From the NCBI GenBank assembly GCA_016197345.1, contig JACPVY010000360.1, positions 1-9,663 of the forward strand: 9,663 nt of DNA. The letters run 5' to 3'. Positions 1 to 6,335 of the stretch are shown here, one piece after another. A program made the translations under genes and the position numbers. The notes under the pieces are model-generated. The model made no database searches. It was not told where the DNA came from and worked only from the letters and a program-made list of their open reading frames with translations. This stretch comes from Burkholderiales bacterium. Its GTDB lineage: Bacteria; Pseudomonadota; Gammaproteobacteria; Burkholderiales; Burkholderiaceae_D. Within the stretch, counting starts at the first letter, position 1. Every line of letters begins with the position of its first letter.

Positions 1-569
1 ATCACGATATCGGCGTTAACTTGTTCGGTATAAAAGACTTTCGGTTTGCCAGTGCGCACATTGGTCGCCGATAAAAATAGTTTGGTGCTGGAATGGCGTT
101 CCAATTCTTCAAAATCAATTTGCCGCTCTAAAATATCGCGTAGCGGATTGTAATTAAATGGGTTGAGTTGATAGGGCGAATAGGAACTCGTCATCATTTT
201 TGTCATTTGGCTCATCATGTCGAAGGCGAAATCCATGCCCCACATTTTTTGCCAAAGATTGGGTTTGAAACTATATTGCTGGCCCGAATCCGACACCGCT
301 TTCCAGAAATTATGTAGCGCTTCGCGGGCGCCGTCATTGCCCCGTAATTTGCCATAGGCATAGACCACGGCGTTCATCGAACCCGCCGAGGCACCCGAAA
401 TTCCTTCAATGTCGAGCCGCCCATCTTACAGAAATTTATCCATCACACCCCAGCCAAAAGCACCATGCGCACCGCCGCCTTGTAAGGCGAGGTTGATGGT
501 TTTTTTCCCGGTAAGGGGAGGGCTTTTTGCATTCACTTTTGCAGCGTTGTTGTTTTTTGATCTTGCCAT
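1..569 (-). pseudogene. Patatin-like phospholipase, 5' part, interrupted by an in-frame stop; runs off the left edge
   Basis: Patatin-family proteins are acyl hydrolases with a Ser-Asp dyad that act on phospholipids or other lipids. The start is the ATG ending at 569, with an AGGAGG ribosome site at 575-580. Residues 23-43 hold the oxyanion-hole motif (TINLALQGGGAHGAFGWGV). Codon 48 is TAA (426-428). The same frame then continues without another stop to the window edge, about 141 codons, and contains DGRLDIEGISGASAG, the nucleophile elbow GASAG with Ser at position 61 if the stop is counted as a codon, followed by ordinary patatin-like sequence. Relatives usually have an acidic residue (E-D-G-R) where the stop lies, so one G-to-T change in a Glu codon would explain it. 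The dyad Asp lies outside the window. No start codon after the stop would restore the GGGAHG loop. It is most likely a recent pseudogene; sequencing error or stop readthrough are the alternatives. Family assignment is firm. Confidence 0.85.
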
Positions 570-793
570 GTGATCCTCCTTAGCAGCAACTGCATTTGCG
601 GGACATGATTGCCTTAAATGCCTACGGCATTTTGGCGCAAGCGGCGCGAAACTAGCCCTTGGCAACTATCCTTGCATACAATTGGAGGCGCTGCCACAAG
701 CGATTGCAGCGGAATCGCTGATCCGTGCGCGGCGTGCGCTGTGGGCTGCGCTTTTTAGTGCGCTAGCGGGACGATGTGCTAGATAATCTATCC
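570..793. other. Non-coding part of the divergent patatin / PhaZ7-like intergenic region
   Basis: The gap between the two divergent genes is 327 bases (570-896). The right part holds the promoter and inverted repeat described separately. In 570-793 I see the patatin ribosome site, the small inverted repeat at 616-632 and no credible gene. Short reading frames here lack ribosome sites and recognisable protein sequence. A minus-strand promoter for the patatin gene is expected here, but I could not pick one with near-consensus -35 and -10 boxes. Confidence 0.5.
616..632. repeat. Short perfect inverted repeat in the patatin gene leader
   Basis: AAATGCC and GGCATTT form a perfect 7-bp stem with a 3-base loop, about 47 bases upstream of the patatin start codon. 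On the minus strand it would lie in the leader RNA if transcription starts further upstream. No U-tract follows, so it is not a convincing terminator. Its role is unknown. Confidence 0.4.
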
Positions 794-822
794 TTGAAAA
801 GCGGGAATCAGCATTATAAAAT
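794..822 (+). promoter_or_regulatory. Candidate sigma-70 promoter for the PhaZ7-like gene
   Basis: TTGAAA at 794-799 (5 of 6 to TTGACA) is followed after 17 bases by TAAAAT at 817-822 (5 of 6 to TATAAT). An overlapping TATAAA at 815-820 is an alternative -10 box with a 15-base spacer. Transcription would start near 829, giving a leader of about 70 bases before the ATG at 897. This is the best promoter match I noticed in the window. Confidence 0.6.
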
Positions 823-851
823 AGTCCACACCTCTAATATAAATCCTCAAT

Positions 852-865
852 CTGTACCAGTACAG
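852..865. promoter_or_regulatory. Inverted repeat CTGTAC-CA-GTACAG in the PhaZ7-like leader
   Basis: Two 6-base half-sites flank a 2-base centre, downstream of the predicted -10 box and 32 bases before the start codon. The position suits a repressor operator (roadblock) or a small RNA hairpin, where a 5-bp stem with a 4-base loop would be physically reasonable. No regulator gene adjoins it. The symmetry is seen directly; the function is inferred. Confidence 0.35.
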
Positions 866-896
866 TTTCCCTCTCACTCCTCCAGAAAGGTTGACC

Positions 897-1859
897 ATGA
901 ACCGCATTTCTCGCGTCTTCGCTCGTCTTGCATTTCCACACATTTTTACGGCGCTATCTGCACTCTCAGTCAGCGCAGTCTCTAGCGTTATTTCTCTTGC
1001 CGGGGTAGGTACTTTGCTATATAGCCCACAAGCTTTGGCAGTCAATTGCGGCACTTTTGATGGCCATATCTGCAGCGGCACGGCATTTCAGTATGCGGGT
1101 GGCTTTAATCCCAAAGCGGGGGAATTCGGTGGTTTCGGCGGTGCAGCGAGTTGTACCGCCACTCGCACCCCCGTCATTTTTGTCCACGGTAATGGCGATA
1201 GCTCACCAAGCTGGGACGCGCCGACCTTCCAAGTGCCAGGCTATCCCAAAGCGCCCAATTCGGTGTATCAGCAATTTAAAGCGGCAGGCTACAAGGATTG
1301 TGAATTATTTGGTGTGACGTATTTAAGTGCGAGTGAACGCGGGGAAGACCGTAGTAATTATCATCAACCAAGTAAATACGATATTTTGGCGAAATTTGTC
1401 GCTGCGGTGAAAAGCTATACCGGTAAAACCAAGGTCGATATCATCAGCCATTCAATGGGCGTATCGCTCTCTATTGCGACCTTTGATTACTACAATAACT
1501 GGGGTAGCGTGCGGCGCTTTATCAATATCGCAGGCGGTTTGCATGGCCTCGATTCTTGCTTGTGGACGGGTTATGCCAATCCCTATGTCGCCACTTGCGG
1601 CTCACAAAATTGGTTAGATCCCAATGTGTTTGGCTTTTATCCAGATATCAATGGCATTAATCCTTGGACGGGCACCACCGCTAGCTATGCTTTATCGAAT
1701 AGTGCAATTCAAAACCCTAGCGTGAGTTTTTATACGATTTACGCCGGGCAAAAAGATCAATATATGTGCGCCACCGTCTCAGATTATGCCAATTGCGGCA
1801 AAAGCCCTTTATTTGCTACTGGCTGCGCTGCCGATTATTTGTACGGGCCAACGCAGTAA
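897..1859 (+). CDS. Secreted PhaZ7-like poly(3-hydroxybutyrate) depolymerase / alpha-beta hydrolase lacking the catalytic-His segment
   Basis: This protein closely resembles PhaZ7, the extracellular depolymerase of Paucimonas lemoignei that attacks amorphous poly(3-hydroxybutyrate). The ATG at 897 is chosen because a GAAAGG ribosome site at 885-890 sits 6 bases before it; a TTG at 891 would have no spacer. Residues 1-48 are a long signal peptide ending ALA, then the mature start VNCG matches the PhaZ7 pattern. Visible landmarks are the QYAGGF and GGFGG region (66-82), oxyanion-loop VHGNGD (His97), nucleophile elbow SHSMG (Ser186), YYNNWGSVRRFINIAGG (198-214), GSQNW, NPWTG, and the acid AGQKDQ (Asp287). 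Counted from the mature start, Ser (138) and Asp (239) fall close to PhaZ7 Ser136 and Asp242. After Asp287 only 33 residues remain and none is His, whereas PhaZ7 has about 100 there, including GVGHF with His306. The last residues (GCAADYLYGP) still resemble the PhaZ7 C-terminus, which points to an internal in-frame deletion of about 70 residues. It is probably inactive or altered. Family is firm; activity is doubtful. Confidence 0.88.
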   Translation: MNRISRVFARLAFPHIFTALSALSVSAVSSVISLAGVGTLLYSPQALAVNCGTFDGHICSGTAFQYAGGFNPKAGEFGGFGGAASCTATRTPVIFVHGNGDSSPSWDAPTFQVPGYPKAPNSVYQQFKAAGYKDCELFGVTYLSASERGEDRSNYHQPSKYDILAKFVAAVKSYTGKTKVDIISHSMGVSLSIATFDYYNNWGSVRRFINIAGGLHGLDSCLWTGYANPYVATCGSQNWLDPNVFGFYPDINGINPWTGTTASYALSNSAIQNPSVSFYTIYAGQKDQYMCATVSDYANCGKSPLFATGCAADYLYGPTQ

Positions 1860-1860
1860 A

Positions 1861-2781
1861 TTAAGATTTCTTTTTAGGCAGCAGCACACAAGCCATCGCT
1901 AGCAACATCAGCAGCAGCGCCGCATAGTCTTGCCAATGCGGCGTTTCTGCTAACAACCATGCGCCACTGAATAAGCCAACCATGGGAATCAGCATAATCG
2001 ACAAGCTCGAGGCCACCGGCGGCAAGCTGCGCGCTAAGCGAAACCATGCCAAATGCGCAAAGCCAAACACCAACACCGCGTTATAGATAATCGCCATCCA
2101 TTCTGCTGGCAGCGGTAGGCGCCAGGCGGCTTGTTCTAGCGCAATTGCGCCAATCAGCAAACAGATATTGGCGCAGACTAACATCCAAAATGTCAGTGCA
2201 ATGGTCGGCATGCTAAGCGTAGCGCGTTTCAATTGCACCGTGCCATAGCCCCAGCCCGCCGCCGCAATCAGCGCAAAAATCGTGCCCCAAGCTTGGCCGG
2301 CTAAGCGCGCAAATTCATTTGACAGTAGTAATAGCGTGCCGCTAAAGGCACAGGCTAATCCAAACCACGCCCGTGGACTGACTTTTTCACGATATAGCAG
2401 CAAGCCAAAGAGCACCGCCCACAGCGGCATCGTATAGCCTAAAATCGCCGCGCGGCCGGAGGATAGCTTCGCTACGCCCAAAATAATGAACACATGCCAA
2501 ATCACCATATTCGGCATGGCAAGGCGTAGCATTGGCAGCGCATTGGCGCGAGATAAGCGCATATCTTGCTTCGCCATTTTGCCCGCGATCCACAACACCA
2601 CCAAGCCACCGAGCATCGACAGACAGCGAAAAGTGAGTGGCGGAAAGTGTTGCACGCCAATTTTCATCATCGGCCAATTCAAGCCCCAGCATAGCGTGAG
2701 CAAGATCAGAATGATGATTTCGCGTCGCGAGAATTGGCTGAGGGAGCTGGGGTTCGGTGGGGAAGGGGGCGAGGTCGTCAT
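1861..2781 (-). CDS. EamA/DMT superfamily inner-membrane transporter
   Basis: This is a 306-residue protein of the drug/metabolite transporter superfamily, the usual length for the 10-helix, two-EamA-repeat type. It should sit in the inner membrane and export or exchange a small metabolite; the substrate cannot be read from sequence. Residues 1-20 are a Pro/Ser-rich cytoplasmic tail. The first helix (21-37) carries the family-typical pattern LCWGLNWPMMKIG. The first EamA repeat covers about 21-153, with LSSGRAAILGYTMPLWAVL at 106-124 marking its conserved fourth helix. The second covers about 165-302 and ends in LLPKKKS. The start is the ATG ending at 2781; the sequence before it has no strong ribosome site, so the start is less certain than the family. 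The gene converges on the PhaZ7-like gene with one base between stop codons and no obvious terminator, so each transcript probably runs antisense into the other gene. Confidence 0.88.
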   Translation of the reverse strand: MTTSPPSPPNPSSLSQFSRREIIILILLTLCWGLNWPMMKIGVQHFPPLTFRCLSMLGGLVVLWIAGKMAKQDMRLSRANALPMLRLAMPNMVIWHVFIILGVAKLSSGRAAILGYTMPLWAVLFGLLLYREKVSPRAWFGLACAFSGTLLLLSNEFARLAGQAWGTIFALIAAAGWGYGTVQLKRATLSMPTIALTFWMLVCANICLLIGAIALEQAAWRLPLPAEWMAIIYNAVLVFGFAHLAWFRLARSLPPVASSLSIMLIPMVGLFSGAWLLAETPHWQDYAALLLMLLAMACVLLPKKKS

Positions 2782-2894
2782 CAGATAAGCTTAGCATGCC
2801 TATGCATCTGAACCAGCGCTTGGCAAGGGAATAATTTGCGCGGAACGGCAAAAAAAGCGGCGGGCTAGCGCGGGAAGCAAGGCGTGTCACGGGT

Positions 2895-2900
2895 TACAAT
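2895..2900 (+). promoter_or_regulatory. Possible -10 box (TACAAT) for pyrF
   Basis: TACAAT at 2895-2900 is a 5-of-6 match to the sigma-70 -10 consensus, about 126 bases before the pyrF start. No good -35 box lies 16-18 bases upstream, so this is weak. If used, transcription would start near 2907 and the inverted repeat at 2921-2978 would lie at the beginning of the leader RNA. Confidence 0.3.
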
Positions 2901-2920
2901 GCCGACATCTGCAAAAACGG

Positions 2921-2978
2921 TGCGTGGCGTGTGATGTTGCACGATGTTTCCTCTTCTTCCGCCACGACATGCCACGCA
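2921..2978 (+). repeat. Long-arm inverted repeat in the pyrF leader
   Basis: TGCGTGGCGTGT at 2921-2932 pairs with ACATGCCACGCA at 2967-2978: 12 pairs, of which one is a G-U wobble, with a 34-base loop. It lies between the PhaZ7/DMT region and the pyrF start, about 50 bases before the ribosome site. The frame upstream of the chosen pyrF start is open through this region but encodes no PyrF-like sequence. The pairing is seen directly; a regulatory role is inferred. Confidence 0.5.
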
Positions 2979-3026
2979 AGCGAGAAATACGCCGAGCGTG
3001 AGCGATCACAATTGAAAAGGTGGGCT

Positions 3027-3872
3027 ATGAATTTTATAAAAAAATTAAACGCTGCCTGGGTAAACAATCAATCTTTGCTTTGTGTCGGGCTTGATCCCGA
3101 TGTCGCTAAGTTTCCCGAGCACTTACAAGACCAGCCTGATGGCATTTTTGATTTTTGCAAAGCAATTATCGACGCGACCGCCGATTTAGCTTGTTCATTT
3201 AAACCGCAAATCGCGTATTTCGCTTCGCAAGGGGCGGAAGATCAACTGGAAGCGGTGTGTGCTTACATACGCGAAACCTATCCCGCCCTGCCAATTATTC
3301 TGGACGCCAAGCGTGGCGATATCGGCGCGACTGCCCAGCATTATGCAAAAGAAGCGTTTGAACGCTATGGCGCTGATGCGGTGACCGTCAATCCGTATAT
3401 GGGCTATGACTCGATTGCCCCGTATTTAGAATGGAAAGATCGCGGCACCATCGTCTTATGCCGCACCTCGAATGCGGGGGGGTCTGATCTGCAATTTTTG
3501 CAAGTCAATGGCCGCCCACTGTATCAGCATGTGGCGCAACTCGTTGCTGAGAAATGGGACACACACCAGCAATGTGCCTTGGTCGTCGGCGCGACTTTCC
3601 CACAAGAGTTAGCGCAAGTGCGGGCGTTGATCGGTGACATGCCTTTGTTAGTGCCCGGCATTGGTGCGCAAGGCGGCGATATTCAAGCGACCGTGGAAGC
3701 TGGCCAAACCGCGAGCGGCCTAGGCATGATGATCAATTCATCGCGCGCAATTTTGTACGCTAAACCGCATGAAAGCCAAGAAGAAACCTTTGACCAATCC
3801 GCACGCCGGGTGGCGCAAGAAACGGTGGCGGCGATCAATCAATTTCGGCATAAGCCAGCTAGTTCAGCATAA
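3027..3872 (+). CDS. pyrF: Orotidine 5'-phosphate decarboxylase (class II PyrF)
   Basis: PyrF decarboxylates orotidine monophosphate to UMP, the last step of de novo pyrimidine synthesis, in the cytoplasm. The 281-residue length and the order of motifs fit the longer class II subfamily rather than the roughly 240-residue E. coli type. LCVGLDPD (18-25) forms the first strand, FKPQIAYF (58-65) contains a conserved Lys, and DAKRGDIG (93-100) is the DxKxxD catalytic signature with Asp93, Lys95 and Asp98. [10 protein letters not shown] (121-130), LVVGAT (185-190) and the phosphate-binding region [11 protein letters not shown] (208-218) to [11 protein letters not shown] (235-245, Arg240) follow. 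The frame is open from 2931, but ATG 3027 is preferred: it has AAAGGTGG just upstream and the family sequence begins there. Neighbours are divergent (transporter) and convergent (sbcB), so pyrF appears to be transcribed alone and to end at the hairpins after 3965. Confidence 0.96.
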   Translation: MNFIKKLNAAWVNNQSLLCVGLDPDVAKFPEHLQDQPDGIFDFCKAIIDATADLACSFKPQIAYFASQGAEDQLEAVCAYIRETYPALPIILDAKRGDIGATAQHYAKEAFERYGADAVTVNPYMGYDSIAPYLEWKDRGTIVLCRTSNAGGSDLQFLQVNGRPLYQHVAQLVAEKWDTHQQCALVVGATFPQELAQVRALIGDMPLLVPGIGAQGGDIQATVEAGQTASGLGMMINSSRAILYAKPHESQEETFDQSARRVAQETVAAINQFRHKPASSA

Positions 3873-3964
3873 AACCCAATTGAGCTAGTGCGGCATAGGC
3901 AGCGATTCGGTGCGCGTCATCAACTTGACATACAGCGTCGCTATGCTGGATCTATCCTCAACAG

Positions 3965-3990
3965 GCCCGTCAGTTTGCCAGCCGACGGGC
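3965..3990 (+). terminator. First hairpin downstream of pyrF
   Basis: GCCCGTC (3965-3971) and GACGGGC (3984-3990) form a 7-bp GC-rich stem with a 12-base loop. It is followed by TCGGGTTT, a poor U-tract, so on its own it is a weak terminator. It may act together with the stronger hairpin starting ten bases later, or stop sbcB transcription coming from the other side. Confidence 0.45.
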
Positions 3991-3999
3991 TCGGGTTTC

Positions 4000-4033
4000 A
4001 CCCGCCAGCCCCCAAGTCTGGCGGGTATTTTTT
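4000..4033 (+). terminator. Intrinsic terminator between pyrF and sbcB
   Basis: ACCCGCCA (4000-4007) pairs with TGGCGGGT (4019-4026), an 8-bp stem with an 11-base loop, followed by ATTTTTT on the plus strand. This is a classical intrinsic terminator for pyrF. On the minus strand no T-run follows the stem, so it is less suited to ending sbcB, which stops at 4041 just before it. Confidence 0.75.
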
Positions 4034-4040
4034 CGCCTGT

Positions 4041-5486
4041 TTAGCTGGGAATGATCATTTCGGCATATTCCGCCAGCATTTCCAAGATTGGTAATTGTTC
4101 CTCAGTGGCTTGCGCTTGCAATTGATCTAATTCGGCAAGGAAAGTATCAACATTGCGCACGCCGCCGACGCCTTCTAGCAAGCGGTCGGCGCAATGGGCA
4201 AACCAGCGCTCTTGCTCTTCTTCATCTAGGGTGGTGGGGAAATTGCGGGCGCGGTAGCGAAATAAGAGTTCTTCCAAGCGAGGATCATGGAAATGGCAGC
4301 GCGCGCCAGCCAGTTTTTCGGGGGAGAATTGGCGTAGCTGATTGAGTTGTTTGCGATCTTCGCTACCAATAAAGCCGCCATATAAATCTTCATCGACATC
4401 CACCGTCGCAAAATCTTGGCGGCCAAACACTTCTTCCCACACCGCACGCATATCCGGCCCTTGCGCTGCTTTCGCGGCGTTGGTTAGATTGGCGGCGACG
4501 TCAATACCCCAGTGCTCGGCGCGCGCGGGGGAAAGTGTTTTTAAATTGCCTATCACCATCGGCGATTTATTCAAATGGATGGTCTTGATCGGCAAGCGCA
4601 ACACGCCTTCTGGCAAATCGCTGGCTTTGCTAAACAGCCGCAGGGCAATCGCTGCGCTATCGCTGCCTAGGCTAAATAATTCTTCTGGGTCAAAGGCGCA
4701 GTCCCAGACAATGACTTCGTTTTTATTGGTGGGATGTTGCGCCAGCGGCCAGACGATGGCTGTGCAACCACGCTCAACACCAAACATGCCGGAAATATGC
4801 AAAAACGGTTTACGCTCGGGCTGCGGCAAATGCAAACCGATTTCTTGCGCCACGCGCTCTTTTTTATGCAAATCGAGGCAAAAATCGAAGAGTTTGGGTT
4901 GATGTTGTTGGATCAGGCGGGCAATGCCTATTGTCGCCCGCACGTCGGAGAGGGCATCGTGTGCGCTAGTGTGGGCGATACCGTTGGCTGCCGTGAGATG
5001 TTCCAAGCGAAAGCTAGGCTTACCTTCATCATTGAGTGGCCACTGTATGCCTTCCGGGCGTAGTGCATGAGCGGTGCGCACGACATCGAGTAAATCCCAG
5101 CGCCCACATTGGTTTTGCCATTCGCGAGCATACGGATCGATCAAATTGCGCCAAAACATAAAACGCGTCACTTCATCGTCAAAGCGTATCGTGTTGTAGC
5201 CCACGCCTATGGTGCCGCTAGCGCCTAGCGCTTGTTCGATTTGCTGCGCAAATTGGTATTCTGGGATACCTTTTTGCAGACATTCTTGCGGTGTAATGCC
5301 TGTAATTAAGCAAGACTGTGGATCAGGTAAAAAGTCTGGTGCCGGTTGGCAATACAGCATCATCGGTTCGCCCACTTCTTCTAGCGCGGCATTGGTACGG
5401 ATGGCGGCAAACTGGGCAGGGCGATCACGACGTGGGTTGACGCCAAAAGTTTCGTAGTCGTGCCAAAGGAAAGTGTGGTTACGCAT
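4041..5486 (-). CDS. sbcB: Exonuclease I (3'-5' single-strand DNA exonuclease)
   Basis: SbcB degrades single-stranded DNA from the 3' end and takes part in mismatch repair and recombination clean-up. The 481-residue protein is close to the E. coli length of 475. The DnaQ-type nuclease fold fills the first part: WHDYETFG (8-15; Asp10, Glu12), YNTIRFDDE (97-105; Asp103), and HDALSDVRAT (176-185; His176, Asp181). All five metal-binding and catalytic positions are present, each exactly five residues earlier than E. coli Asp15, Glu17, Asp108, His181 and Asp186. The remaining part matches the SH3-like and C-terminal helical regions (for example GMFGVERGCTAIVWPLA at 233-249 and RYRARNFP further on). 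The start is the ATG ending at 5486; no strong ribosome site precedes it, but the family N-terminus begins directly there. It is convergent with pyrF and divergent from the DUF5610 gene. No lesion is visible. Confidence 0.95.
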   Translation of the reverse strand: MRNHTFLWHDYETFGVNPRRDRPAQFAAIRTNAALEEVGEPMMLYCQPAPDFLPDPQSCLITGITPQECLQKGIPEYQFAQQIEQALGASGTIGVGYNTIRFDDEVTRFMFWRNLIDPYAREWQNQCGRWDLLDVVRTAHALRPEGIQWPLNDEGKPSFRLEHLTAANGIAHTSAHDALSDVRATIGIARLIQQHQPKLFDFCLDLHKKERVAQEIGLHLPQPERKPFLHISGMFGVERGCTAIVWPLAQHPTNKNEVIVWDCAFDPEELFSLGSDSAAIALRLFSKASDLPEGVLRLPIKTIHLNKSPMVIGNLKTLSPARAEHWGIDVAANLTNAAKAAQGPDMRAVWEEVFGRQDFATVDVDEDLYGGFIGSEDRKQLNQLRQFSPEKLAGARCHFHDPRLEELLFRYRARNFPTTLDEEEQERWFAHCADRLLEGVGGVRNVDTFLAELDQLQAQATEEQLPILEMLAEYAEMIIPS

Positions 5487-5665
5487 GGGCTAGGGTGAAA
5501 AAAGGTATAAAAAATGGGCTAACAGCAGTAGTGCCGAGGAAAGAAAGCCGCATTCTGCCACGTTTTTAGTTTGCAGAAATTTTTGCTCAAGCAGTGGAGT
5601 TTGTCCACTTCTTGCCGATAAGCAAAATGACTCTCCCCATTCTTGACCTAGACACGGTGGCTATC

Positions 5666-6289
5666 ATGACAACGACAATTAACAGCGCTTCGCCCACGAG
5701 CGCTTACCAAAACCTGAGTACCTTGCCTTCAAGTAGTAGCGCTGAGCGCACAGGCGAGGCTGGTGCAAGTGGCGCTACCGGTGCTACCAGTGCCAGCTCA
5801 GCGCGCGAGCAAAGTCAGACCCAACTCAATGTCGCCATCGTGCAATCGTCGATGAGCGTGTCGCTGAAAAGCGGCAACGAACCCTTAGCGCTACTGTATA
5901 AATCCGCAATTAATAGCTTAAATGAAACGCTACAAGCAGATTTAGGCGATAACGCCATCCAAAATGCAGCAGGGCAAGATAATTCACCAGAAGCTACCGC
6001 ACAGCGCATTGTGCAACTTTCTACCGGTTTTTTTGAAGCCTATAAACAGCAGCACCCCGGTGTCGATGAAGCGACCAATTTGAAGCAGTTTATGAGTACG
6101 ATAAAAAGCGGATTTGAAAAAGGCTATAAAGAAGCCAGCGATATTTTGGGCAGCTTAAATGTCTTGAAAGGGGATATCGCGACAAATGTGCAAAAAACCT
6201 ATGATTTGGTGCAAAAAGGCTATGCCGATTTTGAAGCGGCGCATGGCTCGCCAGATCAACAGCAAGGGACGGCGAACCAGCAGGGATAA
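5666..6289 (+). CDS. DUF5610 domain-containing protein
   Basis: The function is unknown. From ATG 5666 it is 207 residues. Residues 1-50 are Ser/Thr/Ala/Gly-rich and probably disordered. Residues 52-190 match the DUF5610 pattern as I recall it: LNVAIVQSSMSVSLKSGNEP (54-73), LALLYKSAINSLNETL, SPEATAQRIVQLSTGFFEAY (107-126), SGFEKGYKEASDILGSLNVL (148-167), and the end GDIATNVQKTYDLVQKGY. The tail is Gln/Gly-rich. There is no signal peptide or membrane segment, so it is probably cytoplasmic or exported by a route not visible here. Starts at GTG 5594 and ATG 5627 are open in frame, but ATG 5666 has GGTGG at 5656-5660 and begins the low-complexity N-terminus typical of such proteins. It is divergent from sbcB and convergent with the Cache gene. 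Family assignment rests on recalled motif similarity. Confidence 0.75.
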   Translation: MTTTINSASPTSAYQNLSTLPSSSSAERTGEAGASGATGATSASSAREQSQTQLNVAIVQSSMSVSLKSGNEPLALLYKSAINSLNETLQADLGDNAIQNAAGQDNSPEATAQRIVQLSTGFFEAYKQQHPGVDEATNLKQFMSTIKSGFEKGYKEASDILGSLNVLKGDIATNVQKTYDLVQKGYADFEAAHGSPDQQQGTANQQG

Positions 6290-6304
6290 CGGATTGAAGG
6301 GTGG

Positions 6305-6335
6305 TGTGGCAATAGGCTTATTGCCACATTTCACT
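6305..6335 (+). terminator. Strong hairpin between convergent DUF5610 and Cache genes
   Basis: TGTGGCAATA (6305-6314) and TATTGCCACA (6319-6328) form a perfect 10-bp stem with a GGCT loop, 15 bases after the DUF5610 stop. TTTCACTT follows on the plus strand, a short T-rich tract, so it is a plausible terminator for DUF5610. The minus-strand Cache gene ends at 6331 and reads into the same stem, but lacks a T-run on that side. Confidence 0.65.

Noticed and set aside
788..1081. Minus-strand open frame across the start of the PhaZ7-like gene
   Set aside because: It overlaps the promoter and signal peptide of a well-supported gene and has no recognisable product.
2387..2890. Open frames overlapping the transporter gene on both strands
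   Set aside because: They lie across the EamA gene in other frames and show no family sequence or ribosome site.
2931..3026. Upstream extension of pyrF from an earlier in-frame start
   Set aside because: The extra residues do not resemble PyrF; ATG 3027 has a better ribosome site and matches the family N-terminus.
3925..4033. Possible small RNA starting from TTGACA at 3925 and ending at the terminator
   Set aside because: No acceptable -10 box lies at the right distance, so this is better read as the pyrF 3' untranslated region.
4342..5063. Long plus-strand open frames inside sbcB
   Set aside because: They are antisense to a complete exonuclease I gene with all catalytic residues, and their products resemble nothing I recognise.
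5594..5608. Small inverted repeat GTGGA...TCCAC before the DUF5610 gene
   Set aside because: A 5-bp stem is too short to separate from chance and has no supporting context.
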